Assembly: GCF_000003815.2 (NCBI RefSeq) | Contig: NC_049982.1 | Span: forward strand, 21,258,948-21,320,947 | Length of the DNA: 62,000 bases | Source of the DNA: Branchiostoma floridae | Taxonomy: Eukaryota; Chordata; Leptocardii; Amphioxiformes; Branchiostomatidae | Reading direction: 5' to 3' | Part shown: one piece after another, positions 11,719-24,200 of the stretch | Numbering within the stretch: the stretch's first letter is position 1 | Layout: each line of letters opens with the position of its first letter | Program-made: the position numbers and the translations under genes | Notes under the pieces: generated by a model | What the model saw: only the letters and a program-made list of their open reading frames with translations | What the model was told of the DNA's origin: nothing | Databases searched by the model: none

Positions 11719-12046
11719 CTGTTACTATCTCCACGAAAAATAGAGATATAGTTTTGGGTGTGTCTGTGTGTGTGTGTGTGTGTGTTTGTGTGTCTGTGTG
11801 TCCGGATTTTTGTAGTGAGCATAACTCAAGAACCTCTAAATGGGTTACAATGATATTTGGTTTGTGTGTAGGTGTTGGGAAGACAAAGGTCAAGGTCAAT
11901 TTTGCGCCCCCTGGTATGTGACCTTGGTACTGCAGCAGAAATTCATTTTTTGGATCTTTTGAACTGGATGTGCTATGGTCTTGATTTTTGGATGACAGAT
12001 AGCTTGTGGCATAAGAGATATGTGGTGTACATTTCGTCCCCCTAGC
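11719..12046. mobile_element. Interspersed repeat in the A-B spacer
   Basis: Same family as 20853-21165, starting at CTATCTCCACGAAAAATAGAG, with GGGAAGACAAAGGTCAAGG and a GT microsatellite. In the B-C spacer the equivalent place (32305-32635) has unrelated sequence, so one copy has an insertion coupled to a replacement. Confidence 0.65.
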
Positions 12047-12047
12047 A

Positions 12048-13500
12048 GTTTTCTGTATGGATGTATTAAATGGCTTGTCGGTCAGTCGGTCATTGCCCGA
12101 CAGTTACCGGGCAAGTACAGGATTTGAATTTGCTGACGTACAGAGCCACGCATCACTGTAAAATGGTGTGGAAAATTCCGTTCGACGGGTTTCCATTTGT
12201 ATGTAATATTGACCTAACACAATAAACTAGTATGTAAACACAAATAGTCAGGGGCCAGTATAGTCCCTTAGATCTAGTGTTATAGAAATTGTGCATCTTC
12301 GAAGCTTCCCGAACTATATTATTGATCAAACCATCGGGGGCTTCTGTCAGATTGTTCAAACATTAGGTGGCCTATTGTAGCGATGTTTGAGGTTTCCTGT
12401 CAGCCATTGCCCGACAGTAACCGGACAAATGCAGCATTTAAACCTGCTCCTGACGTACAGAGCCACCCAGCACTCTAAACAATGGTTTCTGTCTGCGTTC
12501 AATGGATTTGATGAAGTGTGTGATAATGACCGAACATTCATCAGTTCATTAATATGTACTTTCAATAAGTTAAACCAGACTACTATCAATTGATTGTCCT
12601 CTCGTCATTACATGTATGTACTCTCTGTATGCGAGCCACGACCCACGAAAACTACATATCCCCCCAAACATGACTTCCTAAATATGAGACTTAAAGTTAC
12701 ATCAGGTATAAAAAACCCTTTGGCTTAATAAGACAACGCTACAAATCTTAAAAGAGAAACTGCTTGTGCTGTTTTTTTGTTTTTGTTCCATGTATTATGA
12801 TAGAGTAAAATACTTGTAACAAGAATGACGGTGCCTCGTGTGTGTGAATTTCTATATATATCGTTCCCGTGGGACTTAAATTACTTTTGACTGGTGATCT
12901 GGACATGCCTATATGCCGATACTTGACTGGTCATCAGCGGTCATCCCAGGTGTGCTGACCGCTGGTGACCGGTCAAGTGCCGGCCTGTAGGCCCGCCCAG
13001 CTATGAGCGTGGCTGTGGAAAGTTGCATCACCGTTCTGAAGGTAGCGGAGTTCACGGGTTTAGTGAAGTGTGTAATTATGACCTATCGGACAAGTACAGA
13101 ATTAAACCTGATTCACTCAGCACTGAACAATGGAGTGGAAAAATCCGTTTTTGTCTATGCCCGAACAGGCAAAAACATACTAGTTAACTTGTATGTAGAC
13201 ATACATTTATTTAGTATGATCTCATAGAAAATTGTGCATCTTCCTGAACCATATTAGTGATCAAACTGTGGTGGTTTTCTGTAAGATTGACATCTTTTTT
13301 TGGTTAAAATATTGCGTGGCTCTTTGTACATGCAGCGATGTTTTAGGTTTCCTGTCAGCCATTGCCCGACAGTAACCGGACAAATACAGGATTTAAACCT
13401 AGCTGCTGACTCACAGAGTCGCCCAGTAATTCCGTTTCTGTCTTTGTCATTGGGTGTAATGAAGTGTGTTACATTGACCTACCAGTCGAAATCACTTTAG
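12048..13500. repeat. Array of about 330-bp degenerate units, A-B spacer
   Basis: Four partial or full units sharing ATTGCCCGACAGT(T/A)ACCGG, ACAGAG(C/T)C(A/G)CCCA, AAACATACTAGTTAACTTG and ATTGTGCATCTTC. Unit starts lie near 12050, 12385, 13060 and 13335. Within the core, TGCCCG and CGGGCA form a short palindrome. No coding potential is seen. The same array occurs at 32636-33905, and a single unit at about 50050-50340. Confidence 0.7.
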
Positions 13501-14964
13501 CTGTGTTACGTGTTTTACTTTAAAATAACTTTCTTAAATGTCATTTTCTCTCCTTATTCATCACTGTTCTTATGTTCGAATCCCCCTGCACTGTCATTGG
13601 TACGGCACTTTCTTAAATCTTGTCTCGAACAACTGACTCGACAATACAAGAATAAATTGATCATTCCTCCATCGGCTTATCTGTACATATTTGCTATAGC
13701 ACATCCAAACCCATACACAGTCTCAGTTGACTTGAAACTTGTCACAGTGGACAGGTGGCCACTAGGAACTCAATGAGAGGATCATTAGGAAAACCACAAA
13801 AAGTGTCCATGATGACCAAGTGATCCTGATGCAGTGATGATCACTACTATAGGTTTGACCATACATACTACAGAATCTATTCCGATAGTTTAAAAGACAT
13901 CACTGATCAAACAAAGATCAGCGTTCAACTGCTAATTTGCATACATAACTACTGTAGGGGCCGTTGACCAGGCGTGGTGGAAGGGTTGGGCACCCCGAGG
14001 CATATTTAGATCATATTATTATTATTATATCATGATCTCAACTATTCAGATGAAAATATCAGTATATCGTGATATTCGGTCACCAAGGAAAGGATAAAAG
14101 AGTGACGGTCGCGGTGTGCTTGTCAGAGGAACATTTGCAAAGCGACAGGTCAGCTTTGCATCTTTGCGGAGACAGAGGACGTCCCTTCACACAGGTGGTA
14201 CACAGACAGGAAACGTCGAGTGTACCATACCACACATCAAGTTGGCCGATAGGATCCCCCCTAACATTCTTGGCAACAGGTAAAGGTATGGTTAAGGTAG
14301 ATATTTCTATGCTGAACAAATACCAGGGCTAGACAGTGATCTTACATGTTCATTATACCCCTGTCACATGTAGCGAAAATCGATCGGACGACGAGTCTGC
14401 GAGGTCTAAATGACATTTTAGACAGTACGCACGTCCGGTTTCTTCTCGAACATCTTGTGATTTTTAGGGATCGACGGCGTTTTCAGGGGTGGTCGCGGTG
14501 CGAAACATGTTCTTAACATAAGCAACAAGTCGGCGGTGATCTCTGAGTTCGCAGAGCTCGTTGCCGATTCGGTCGACATTCGATTGATAGACCGATTTCA
14601 CCCCTAAAAATCAGACGATGATCGCTAAAACTGAGCAGGCCCCTCAGGAGCATCGCACAAAACTCTGGCGACCTTCCTCCACACCTCACCCGACTTGTGC
14701 AAAGTCAGTGAATTCGACGTCGGGCGTGTTTCCTACGAGCATCCTGCTTGTGTCGGGAATGTTCTACAAGCCTGAGTCGAGCCCTTGTCAATTAGTCCTG
14801 TCATTAATTTTGCACCTGAAATCTCGGTTGTCGTTTAGTAGAATTAACGCAAACATGGAGGTATTGCCACGAACAAAGTTGACAGTTGATTTATTAATTT
14901 TTGCGGTGGCGTGATCTTCCAATTATCGTGTTATGTTTATTCAAGCAAAACACTTCCTTGTGAA
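13501..14964. other. Spacer sequence between A and B, no gene seen
   Basis: Mixed unique and low-copy sequence. GTGATTTTTAGGGATCG (near 14458) and ACCCCTAAAAATCAGA (near 14600) form an inverted pair that may bound an old MITE. No open frame differs from chance. Confidence 0.4.
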
Positions 14965-15159
14965 GGAGATAAATAGCAGAGTAGAGGCTCTGTCTGCCAG
15001 AACTCCCTTCTAGCAGCTACAGGTGAGCTGCTCTCCGTCTTAGAGCGGGAAAGTAGAACTTTGTTCGTCGTTTGAGTTGTCCGTGAGGCCCGTGCACTGG
15101 TTTGTAAGCATCGCGAAGGTGACCGACAGCAGTCCGTAGATCACTGGTCAGTTTCGACG
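14965..15159 (+). promoter_or_regulatory. Candidate promoter and noncoding first exon of gene B
   Basis: A TATA-like GATAAATAG at about 14968 is followed by about 185 nt of exon-like sequence ending in the strong donor GACG|GTAAGT (exon edge 15159). Coding exon 1 of B is directly preceded by TGTGTAG, a plausible acceptor, at 18204-18210. Together they suggest a 5' UTR intron of about 3 kb. The same arrangement recurs before gene C. Transcription start and splicing are inferred. Confidence 0.35.
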
Positions 15160-17724
15160 GTAAGTTCCCTTTGCATTACATCGCAGTAATGTATTAGTAA
15201 CATATGTAGTGCTCACTGTCTATGACCTCAAATTTAGCATGTGTGTAAAATGGGCAAATGCCCCAGACGTATTTTTTCCATATTGTTTTCATAATCCTTT
15301 GGATTTTCCACGCGGCGCTATTTACTTGGTTCATCCGAGGATACTTCATGACGCGCGCTACTCGAGTCTTCGTGTTTTATGTTTACAAAGATTTTCTATT
15401 AATCATTGAGTTGCATAGTAAAGATAACACACAATGTGTAAAATTGGGTGGCATTAAACAATGTGTAAAATAATTTACGTGCCGAATAGTCCTCGGCCAG
15501 ATGTCGAACCGTCCTCGGTCATCTGCCGAACAGTCCTCGGCGAGGTGCCGAATTGTCCTGGTGCCGTCCTGCTAACACCATAGCTTCTCGGTTTTGTTGG
15601 TCTATAATTTCTCAGAGGACATGATCAACTATTGATCATGACACGCTAGTCAAGGGACCATTTATTTAGTTGTTTTCATCGTGATTTGTGAAGGGATTGA
15701 CATGACAGGTCAGACTGAAACGGACCGGGCTTCCCACCTGTAAGTCCCGCCCGAAGATAGGTCGTATTTAAGTGAGGAGGTCGGTGTAAATTGCATTCCC
15801 AAATTCACAACACTTAGTTGAACAAGTCTGACAAGTATGGCCTAACCAAAAATCAATCTAACCCCCCGTGCCACTTTGAGACTATGGTCAGTACCCTGCA
15901 CCCGTTTAATAAAACCTTCTTAACTACCGCCCGTTAAAAACTTGAGCCTGTCCTTGAAAATGACGTTACCATCCGTTAAGACCCTTAATCCGAGGGAATT
16001 CACCACAATCAAATCGCCTTAATGGTCTATGAAGAAGTTTCGCCTGTTTTTAAAAGAAAATCTATCGCTCGTTAAAACACTGCCACCATACCCTAGCAAA
16101 GAAGTAGGAGTCTGGAAGTAGTTGCACCCGTATTAGTATGTGTGTGATTGACCAGCCAATGTGCGTTCCTATATTCTCTTATTTTCTTCATTGGTAGTTT
16201 TTGGCCCGTCCAGAGGTAGGCAGCGAAAAGTAAAATGACGGTGATCAGGCCAGAAACGAGGAAAACATGATAAAGTTGAAAAAGCGCTAGTGTGTGTCTG
16301 TGAACGAGTTGAGATTGTCTCACACGAGAAGAGCTTTGAATTGAGGGGAGATTGTCTCAGTGCTGGTCCAGCGGTGGCGCGGTTCTTGAGACTGCCTGTC
16401 TGTAATGAGCGCCTGTATGTACTCAGTCTCTTGAGTGATGGCCTTAACGTTGGATAGAATTGTAACGCTATGTTGCTTTGATTTTTGATTATATGGATGA
16501 CATCCTCTGGAAAATCATAAAGTGATGCGAGCGTGCGAATAAAAAAAGTTTGGCCAAAACAAAAATTGCCTTCATTATGAAATCTAACGTTAAGTCTTCA
16601 AAACCTCTGGGTTATGGACCAAACACACTGCTGTTACACCAGCCGGCCCCTAATTGTGACACTAAACAGAGACACTGGATCTTTTGTTATCTCTATACAC
16701 CCCCGGACATGCCCTACTTGTTCACTGTCCCTTGAACTGTGTAGCTTTTCGATGTTTTCTCCATTGTCTTCTGACAACGCCCCCTTTTCTGTTAGTCCAA
16801 AATACTGTGCCACTGAACCAGCCTGATTTGGTTATGCAAGCTTCCGCCGCTCACCTTCCTCTCGTCTTTTGATATTTTGTTGCAACTTACAGCATACATT
16901 TGATCAGTTTGTAGCATGGTTGACATAGAATCATCTCACAAATACCCATGTTCCATAATTACAGTATGTCGTTTCTGTGCCCCTCACCCTTCCCAGGCAC
17001 AAAATCCACACTGCACACAACTCTCGATCTCAGAGTCATGGCCAGCCCGAGTGAACGTATTTGATTTGGTGTTTCGTGCTGTGATTGATTGACAACGATT
17101 TGGAATTCCTGCCCAAAAGAACAAATAGTGTGCCCTCGGAAAACAAAGTGGGGCGGGTTAACAAGGAAACGAAGACTGGTTGAAATCGTCTAGATGCCCT
17201 TTGGCATTTATTTAGTGTAGATGTTTAATGCTCAGTGACCTCTCCCACCAATCATACTGTCATTGGCTATCAAAGCACCACCAAGAACAACTGTTTTCAT
17301 GTCAATGTGACAACCGCGACCTGATTTTATAGGACATATTTGTGTCCACAAATGTTCATGTTTGATTTTTTACTTGACTTTAAAAGTTACAAATTAGAAA
17401 GTTTGTATTTATCGAGGCTCATACGCTTAGTTAAAAATGACTCGGAACAAACAACGAGGCGGGTATTGCAAGTGTGTCCAAGTTTTCTGTGGTGTTTTCC
17501 GAAGCGGTTCAAAAACATGATCAGTGATGCGAACAAAGTTCCTCGCGTATGCAAAAGTCTAAAATCACGTACATCTGTGGATGAAGGATGACATCATACG
17601 TTTGGTTTATTTTGGGCTGTGGTGACGTGTGGGTAAAACCCATGTCGAGGTGGTAATTATCCAGTTATCTTATCTATTTGTTCAAGCAGAAAAGTTCCTT
17701 GTGAGAAGTTGAATTTCCATGCAC
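15160..17724. other. Spacer sequence upstream of gene B, no coding gene seen
   Basis: Inferred 5' UTR intron of gene B. It contains a short tandem repeat with CCTCGG (15480-15565), a TATTTAAG (about 15764) that could be a second core promoter, and otherwise no clear feature. A minus-strand open frame with a hydrophobic stretch (16093-16323) is discussed under rejected items. Confidence 0.4.
15478..15575. repeat. About 21-bp tandem repeat (GCCGAAnnGTCCTCGG)
   Basis: Units read GCCGAATAGTCCTCGG, GTCGAACCGTCCTCGG, GCCGAACAGTCCTCGG and GCCGAATTGTCCTGG. The copy upstream of gene C (35887-36000) has one more unit (CCGCACCGTCCTCGG), a simple length difference between the two spacers. Confidence 0.75.
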
Positions 17725-17845
17725 GGACGCACGCGCCCACGTGCGCGCACACACACACACGCTCACTGACACGCTCACACCCCCCCCACACACACACTCA
17801 CACACACACACACACATCTACACACACACACACACAAACACACAC

Positions 17846-17881
<36 letters not shown>

Positions 17882-17926
17882 GCACCCACTCGCACCCACG
17901 CTCACACACGCTCTCTCTCTCTCTCT

Positions 17927-17975
<49 letters not shown>

Positions 17976-18110
17976 GCGCGCGCACAAAGACATAGGCGCA
18001 CACTCGCATACACACACACGCTCAATCACACGCACCCCCCCCCCCACACACACACACGTACACACTCATACACGCGCACACACACGCATATACACGAACA
18101 CACAAACATG
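17725..18110. repeat. CA microsatellite upstream of gene B
   Basis: About 385 bp of interrupted CA, with a short CT run near 17910 and a C run near 18035. It sits about 100 bp before coding exon 1, inside the inferred 5' UTR intron. Confidence 0.9.
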
Positions 18111-18212
18111 TACAACTGCTATTTGAATTTTGGTCCGATTTAAGACGACTTACGTTATACAACATATCAGAACAACACAATATTTGTTTTTCTCCATCAT
18201 TCATGTGTAGGC

Positions 18213-21200
18213 ATGATGCAGACCTATCGGGGAGTCGTCCTGCTGCTTTTGGGAGTCTTGGCTGTACAGCTGATGTGTACGTTTCTCTCTTTTCGGTTGT
18301 TTAGTTTTCAACTTAAATAGATGTTTAGTAAAAGATACAATATTCAACGTCAAAAATACGTAGAAGGGCTATGTATATAACAAGACATACCACAGATTGA
18401 CATTTGGATTGTCAGAAGGACAATTCGTTAAATCGAAGTACACTGACAAACCGCTGATCATGGTGATTTATTGTTCTAACGTTAATGCTGACGAAGGACA
18501 TAATTAACGGTGATGATGATATCACTGGTGTTTCTCCATTGTCGTCTGCTTTTATGTACCGGGCGATATTTGTCAGCGAAGATATCCTCTCATCTGCCCG
18601 TTACATGTACCACACAGCCCACCAGGCAGCCGCTGAAGCACCTCCAGATTCCGACACGAACTTCACACCAGACGAAGCAGCTGCGGCCAGATCCGGCGGA
18701 GAATCCGAGGCAGAGGACCCGGACAGCACAGTCGACACTGCCGAGGGTGCCAAACCAGCAACCTTTGAGAAGGGCGATTTAGATTCTCTACAGCTCGGCA
18801 AGCCTGTAGACGGCAATGCTGTGTCGGCTGGTAAGGTCTTGCTATTGGCACATCACTGCATTTAGTCATTTAGTGCCAAATCTAATGCATTTTCCGGACC
18901 TGAAGTGGACATCCTCCTCCTCCTCATCATCATCATCGTTCTTCCTCCTGGGAAATAGTCACAAGTTATTTCCTGCCATTATAAAAGAATGCACATGATG
19001 ATATCAAAACTATAGAAGTACAGTATAATGTCTTAAAGTCTGAGTTTTGGAACATTTTTGACGTATTTGGGATGACTGTGTGGTTTGTCCGTGATTNNNN
19101 NNNNNNNNNNNNNNNNNNNNNNNNNNNNNNNNNNNNNNNNNNNNNNNNNNNNNNNNNNNNNNNNNNNNNNNNNNNNNNNNNNNNNNNNNNNNNNNNNNNN
19201 NNNNNNNNNNNNNNNNNNNNNNNNNNNNNNNNNNNNNNNNNNNNNNNNGTCAGTTCAATGCATTGTATGTCTCCTTATGTAAACCTTTGTTTTTACTTGT
19301 ATAACGTTTGGTTCTTATCTGTGATCCATTCCACCGCGTTGAAAATCGACCTAACTGGCCGGTACAAGCCGTTAAGATTAAATAAAGGCTTTGACTTAAC
19401 TTGAATGGACTTGACCTCACCACAGGAAACAGAGCTGCCCCGGCCGGACACAAGCTGATCCTGGTGGCCGATGCAACGGACAGGACCATCAGTCGGCTAA
19501 CAACAGACGATGATAACCAATTTCAGTGGGCTCGTTATGACATCGGGAATGGTACCAACAGACCAATAGCTGTGGATTATGATCGTGCGGTAGGATACCT
19601 ATACTTGATGCTCAGAATTGACGTATAGACCATACGATGTTAATGAAGTTAACAAAGTCTACAATGGCAAAAGCAAAATAACTAGGGGACAAAAGGTTTG
19701 ACGAGAAGATATATAGCATGTAACTTTATTATTCCAATATTTTCTTTGGCTACATTTTCTATGACGTCACTATGGTGTATGTTTGGGCTCCTAGCGGCTT
19801 TACTTGGACATGCAGGGGGTCTTTTGTTGGAAACGTTAGAAAAGCAAGAATTACGTAACATTATTTGGCGAAGGTATGAGATCATGGAATTTTCTACAAC
19901 AGTTCATAGCGCCCATGTGTCTAATGCACCTCAATCGTCCAAGAGTACAAAATGTATTGCAATTCGAGAAGAATGACAATATATTTAACTGTCGTTTCTA
20001 ACCATTTCACAGGAGGACTTTATCTACTGGACCAGTGTTAACGGACCCTATAGTAGGGTATCCCGATTTCCCTACGAGAGCGGATCGGGACTGAGACTTG
20101 ATGGACAGCAGGCTTCAGGTATTCCATGAGTCATGTGTACACAATCACAAGTTGGATGACTCCACAGCTTAATTGTGTTGTATACAAAGCTACATTGCAA
20201 AGAAATAAAATCAACCCCAGGGCGTTTGCATGTAGAATATAACATTGCAAATTTTGATACGGCACAGTTGTGATGAGTTACATGTCAAATGTACAAATCC
20301 ATTATTACAAATCGTATGTGGTTTGCAAATGTAGATGATATAGCACGTGCTGCATTGAACGCACGGGGACTTGTTTTATGACTTGCTTTACCAAACCTCT
20401 GTTAGGCTAAGGTCACATTTCCACAAAGGGGCCCGGCCGGGCAGCCTTCGGAAACGATAAGTATGATATAAAAGACAACAACAACACAAAACGGACCGAA
20501 AATAATTCAACATCATGCATTGTGCATATTTATTGGCATAACCTTAAATTTTTCGTTTCCGCAAACAGCCCGGCCGGGCCCCGGGTAGGAAATGTGACGT
20601 AGGCCTAACCAGAATTTAACTATGCATATCCTTTTAGTAACCAAAGTCATTCTTGCCCATTGCAGTTCCTGAGGGCATTTCAGTGGACGTCATTTCCAGG
20701 AACCTGTACTGGACAGACACCGGTACAGACCGCATCATCGTCTCCCGCTTGGACGGCAGCTTCAGGAAGTCCCTCATCACCCAGGGGCTGGACGAGCCCA
20801 GGGCGATCGTAGTGGACCCCAACTCGGGGTGGGTACCTCTGATGGGCGTTGTTACCTCCATGAAAAATGGAGGTATAGTTTTTGGTGTGTCTGTGTGTCT
20901 GTTTTTGTGTGTGGACATTTGTGGTAACCATAGCTCTAGAACGTCTGAATGGATTGTAATGATATTTGATATGTGGGTAGGGCTTGGGAAGACAAAGGTC
21001 AAGGTCGATTTTGGGCCCCATGGCATATGACCTTGGCACTGCAGCAAAACGTAGATTTTTCGTATCTTTTGACCTAGAAATGCTGTAATCTTAATTTTTG
21101 GTGGCAGATAGCTAATTGTGATGTAAGGAAGTAGTGATGTATGTTTTGGCCCCCTAGTTGTAGTAGCGGCAATAGCAGATTCAGATTATGTTCATGGATA

Positions 21201-24200
21201 TAGCATGAAATTGCCACTTCTATATTCTTTCAAAATAATCTAACTCAGCATTAAGGTCTTGCACATTGCAGGTTTATAGCTGGATGATTTTAACACTAGA
21301 CTCTAACACCAGATTCTGTACGTTTGCATAGTTGCCACAAAGGTAGAATACACCAATTTCCTATTGAGGTGTTCTCAATTTCGAAAAACTCTTTCCGTGT
21401 ATGTACGTAGTTGGATGTACTGGACCGACTGGGGAAACCCGTCTAAGATTGAGCGTGCGCGAATGGACGGTACTCAGAGGTCTGTTATTGTCAACATCGG
21501 ACAGGGCCACTGGCCAAACGGTCTCGCCTTGGACGCAGCAGGTCAGTATGATGTGCCATAATGTGAACAAAACTATGATTTTTGACCGTGGTAAAATTAT
21601 TATTGCTTTAGAATAAAGTGGCATTAATGCCAGTGATTTAATACTAAGATCACCTACATGAAAGGTAAAAGCATAAATGCACAGTCAAAGCTACCCAACA
21701 AGTACCAGTCAGGGGACAGATAAATATGAAATACGGTCTATGTACATATGGACAGGTGGTGGCTATATTCTTAATGCCAATGTCAATGGGCAAAATATAT
21801 AAGGGACCAACGAAAAATGGTCACATTGGTCACTTTGCCCGTATGTAGAGGTGTTCACTTGTACAGATTTGAATGTACCTGATATTTTCTGCATCGATAT
21901 GGAATGCAAAGCGTAGAGTCAATGATTTCTTGACATATAGTTTATACCATTCGTGTTCTTGTGTACCACATTGATAGCGAACCGGCTGTACTGGTGTAAC
22001 GGTGCTACTGGCGCGATCTGGACCTCTGGAGTGACTGGCAGCAACCCAAGCCCCACACAATTGTTTACGCAGTCAGCTGGTGACGTAAATGCACACCTGT
22101 TCGGGATCGCTGTGGACGAGACACATCTCTACTGGACAGCGTGGAACATACCGGGCGTTCACAGGTACACAGTGTGTTACTATTTTTTAACAGCATCAAA
22201 CAACATTGTTTTGATTGGAATCAAATTTTACCTCTAATATGATCGATATGGATGTTTTCCCGTAAACAAAGTGAAAACTAAACCAACAAGCTTTCGATCA
22301 TATCCCAACCCTTCATTTTCTAAAATTTAAATGATCTGAAGCCTGTGCTACATGACCTGGCCTGAACGGAAGTGTCAGCAATCATTGATCAGCATTCATA
22401 GCTAGTTGCCTCACACAATATATAACACTTTGCCCTGCATTGTACCTGCGGCAATTGTTTTGCAATAAACTTTGACTTTTGACTTGATTAAATACTAGTA
22501 AGTAGTAAGTGTTTGGGTAACAGTTGAGGCTCTTTCCCGGTTCAGGATAAGCAAGTCTCTGACTGGATACGTCAGGCTCAACCTGCCTCACTTCCAAAAG
22601 CTGTATGACATCCACGTCAGGACAGACTCAAACACTCCGAATCAACCAAACGGTCAGTGTTATTTAAGATGAAGACCGATTGTGCGCATTAACGGTCATA
22701 TTTGAGTAATTCCCGATAGTAGTGTATCTAGCTTCATGAAGACATAAATGGCATGTGTGAACTATAGGATTATTTTGTGTGACTGTGCGAAAGCGTACCT
22801 ATTCCACGTGCTCAGCAGAATCATCGTTAATTGTTTACCTTTCTTTGTCTTTGACATCAGCCTGCTCTGTGTCTAACGGGAACTGTGCCCAGCTGTGTCT
22901 CCCCGTCCCCGGCGGAGGGCGGACCTGCGCCTGTCAGGATGGGTGGAGCCTGGGGTCGGATGGACGGTCTTGTCAGGCTGATGGTAAGATATACTTTATA
23001 CTTGCATTGTAAGGATCTATATCTTAAACCCAAACCATATACAATTCAAACCATCCCTCTCTGCTAGGAACGGCCCAGATCCAGCAGATTTANNNNNNNN
23101 NNNNNNNNNNNNNNNNNNNNNNNNNNNNNNNNNNNNNNNNNNNNNNNNNNNNNNNNNNNNNNNNNNNNNNNNNNNNNNNNNNNNNNNNNNNNNNNNNNNN
23201 NNNNNNNNNNNNNNATTCAGTTGTCACCAATGGCATGTCAAGAAATATGAATATTTTCTCCAGCCTGCCACCCCAATCCCTGCCTAAACGGTGGAGCGTG
23301 TGATGGAGTAAGCAGGCGGACATCGCTCTCATGCAGCAACAATGTCTGCGTCAGCGGATTTACACACACGTATACATGCGACTGTCCAGCCGGCTTTAGT
23401 GGCGATGAATGTGGGACCAATGACGACGTCTGTTTCTCCAGTCCATGTCAAAATGGCGGCCAGTGTCAAGACGGGGTCAACTCCTACACGTGTGATTGTC
23501 CTGATGGCTTCAGTGGAGTCAACTGCCAGATCAATATCAACGAGTGCGCATCGGGTCCATGTCAAAATGGCGGCCAATGTCAAGACGGGGACAACTCTTA
23601 CACCTGCGATTGTCCGGATGGCTTCAGTGGAGTCAACTGCCAGATCAATATCAACGAGTGTGCATCGGGTCCATGTCAAAATGGCGGCCAATGTCAAGAC
23701 GGGGACAACTCTTACACCTGCGATTGTCCGGATGGCTTCAGTGGAGTCAACTGCCAGATCAATATCAACGAGTGCGCATCGGGTCCATGTCAAAATGGTG
23801 GCCAATGTCAAGACGGGGACAACTCTTACACCTGTGATTGTCCTGATGGTTTCCTGGGTGAACGCTGTGAAATTTCTGCAACAGAACCTCCACAGACGAC
23901 TCCTCAGGGGACAAGTAGTGGTGCGTCTATATTTGTTGTCATTTTACAAATGTAACTACAATGTTCCTTTTTATTGTTATTTCAATACATATCTACTAGA
24001 CCAAATATAATCTTTATCTAAAGATGACTTGAATGGCCACTTTTGTTAGGTTCCAGTAAGTTCCATTTGAATTTCTTGTGACTTGGCCGTCGGTTGGTCA
24101 AAGTTTGCCTCAGTCTATTCATGTATACCAATGTGCAGTGTGTGAATCTGGATGGTTCCACCATGAGGGGAAGTGCTACTGTCTCCTTGACGACCAGTCC

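Noticed and set aside
16093-16323. Minus-strand frame with a hydrophobic stretch (FLVSGLITVILLFAAYLW), also at 36455-36760
   Set aside because: It looks like a small membrane protein, but the differences I see between the two copies change amino acids, and a one-base indel alters the end. This does not look like a conserved protein.
19682-19976. Open frames in intron 3 of gene B (also 40140-40434 in C)
   Set aside because: They lie between well-supported exons 3 and 4 and have no domain; they are intron sequence shared by descent.
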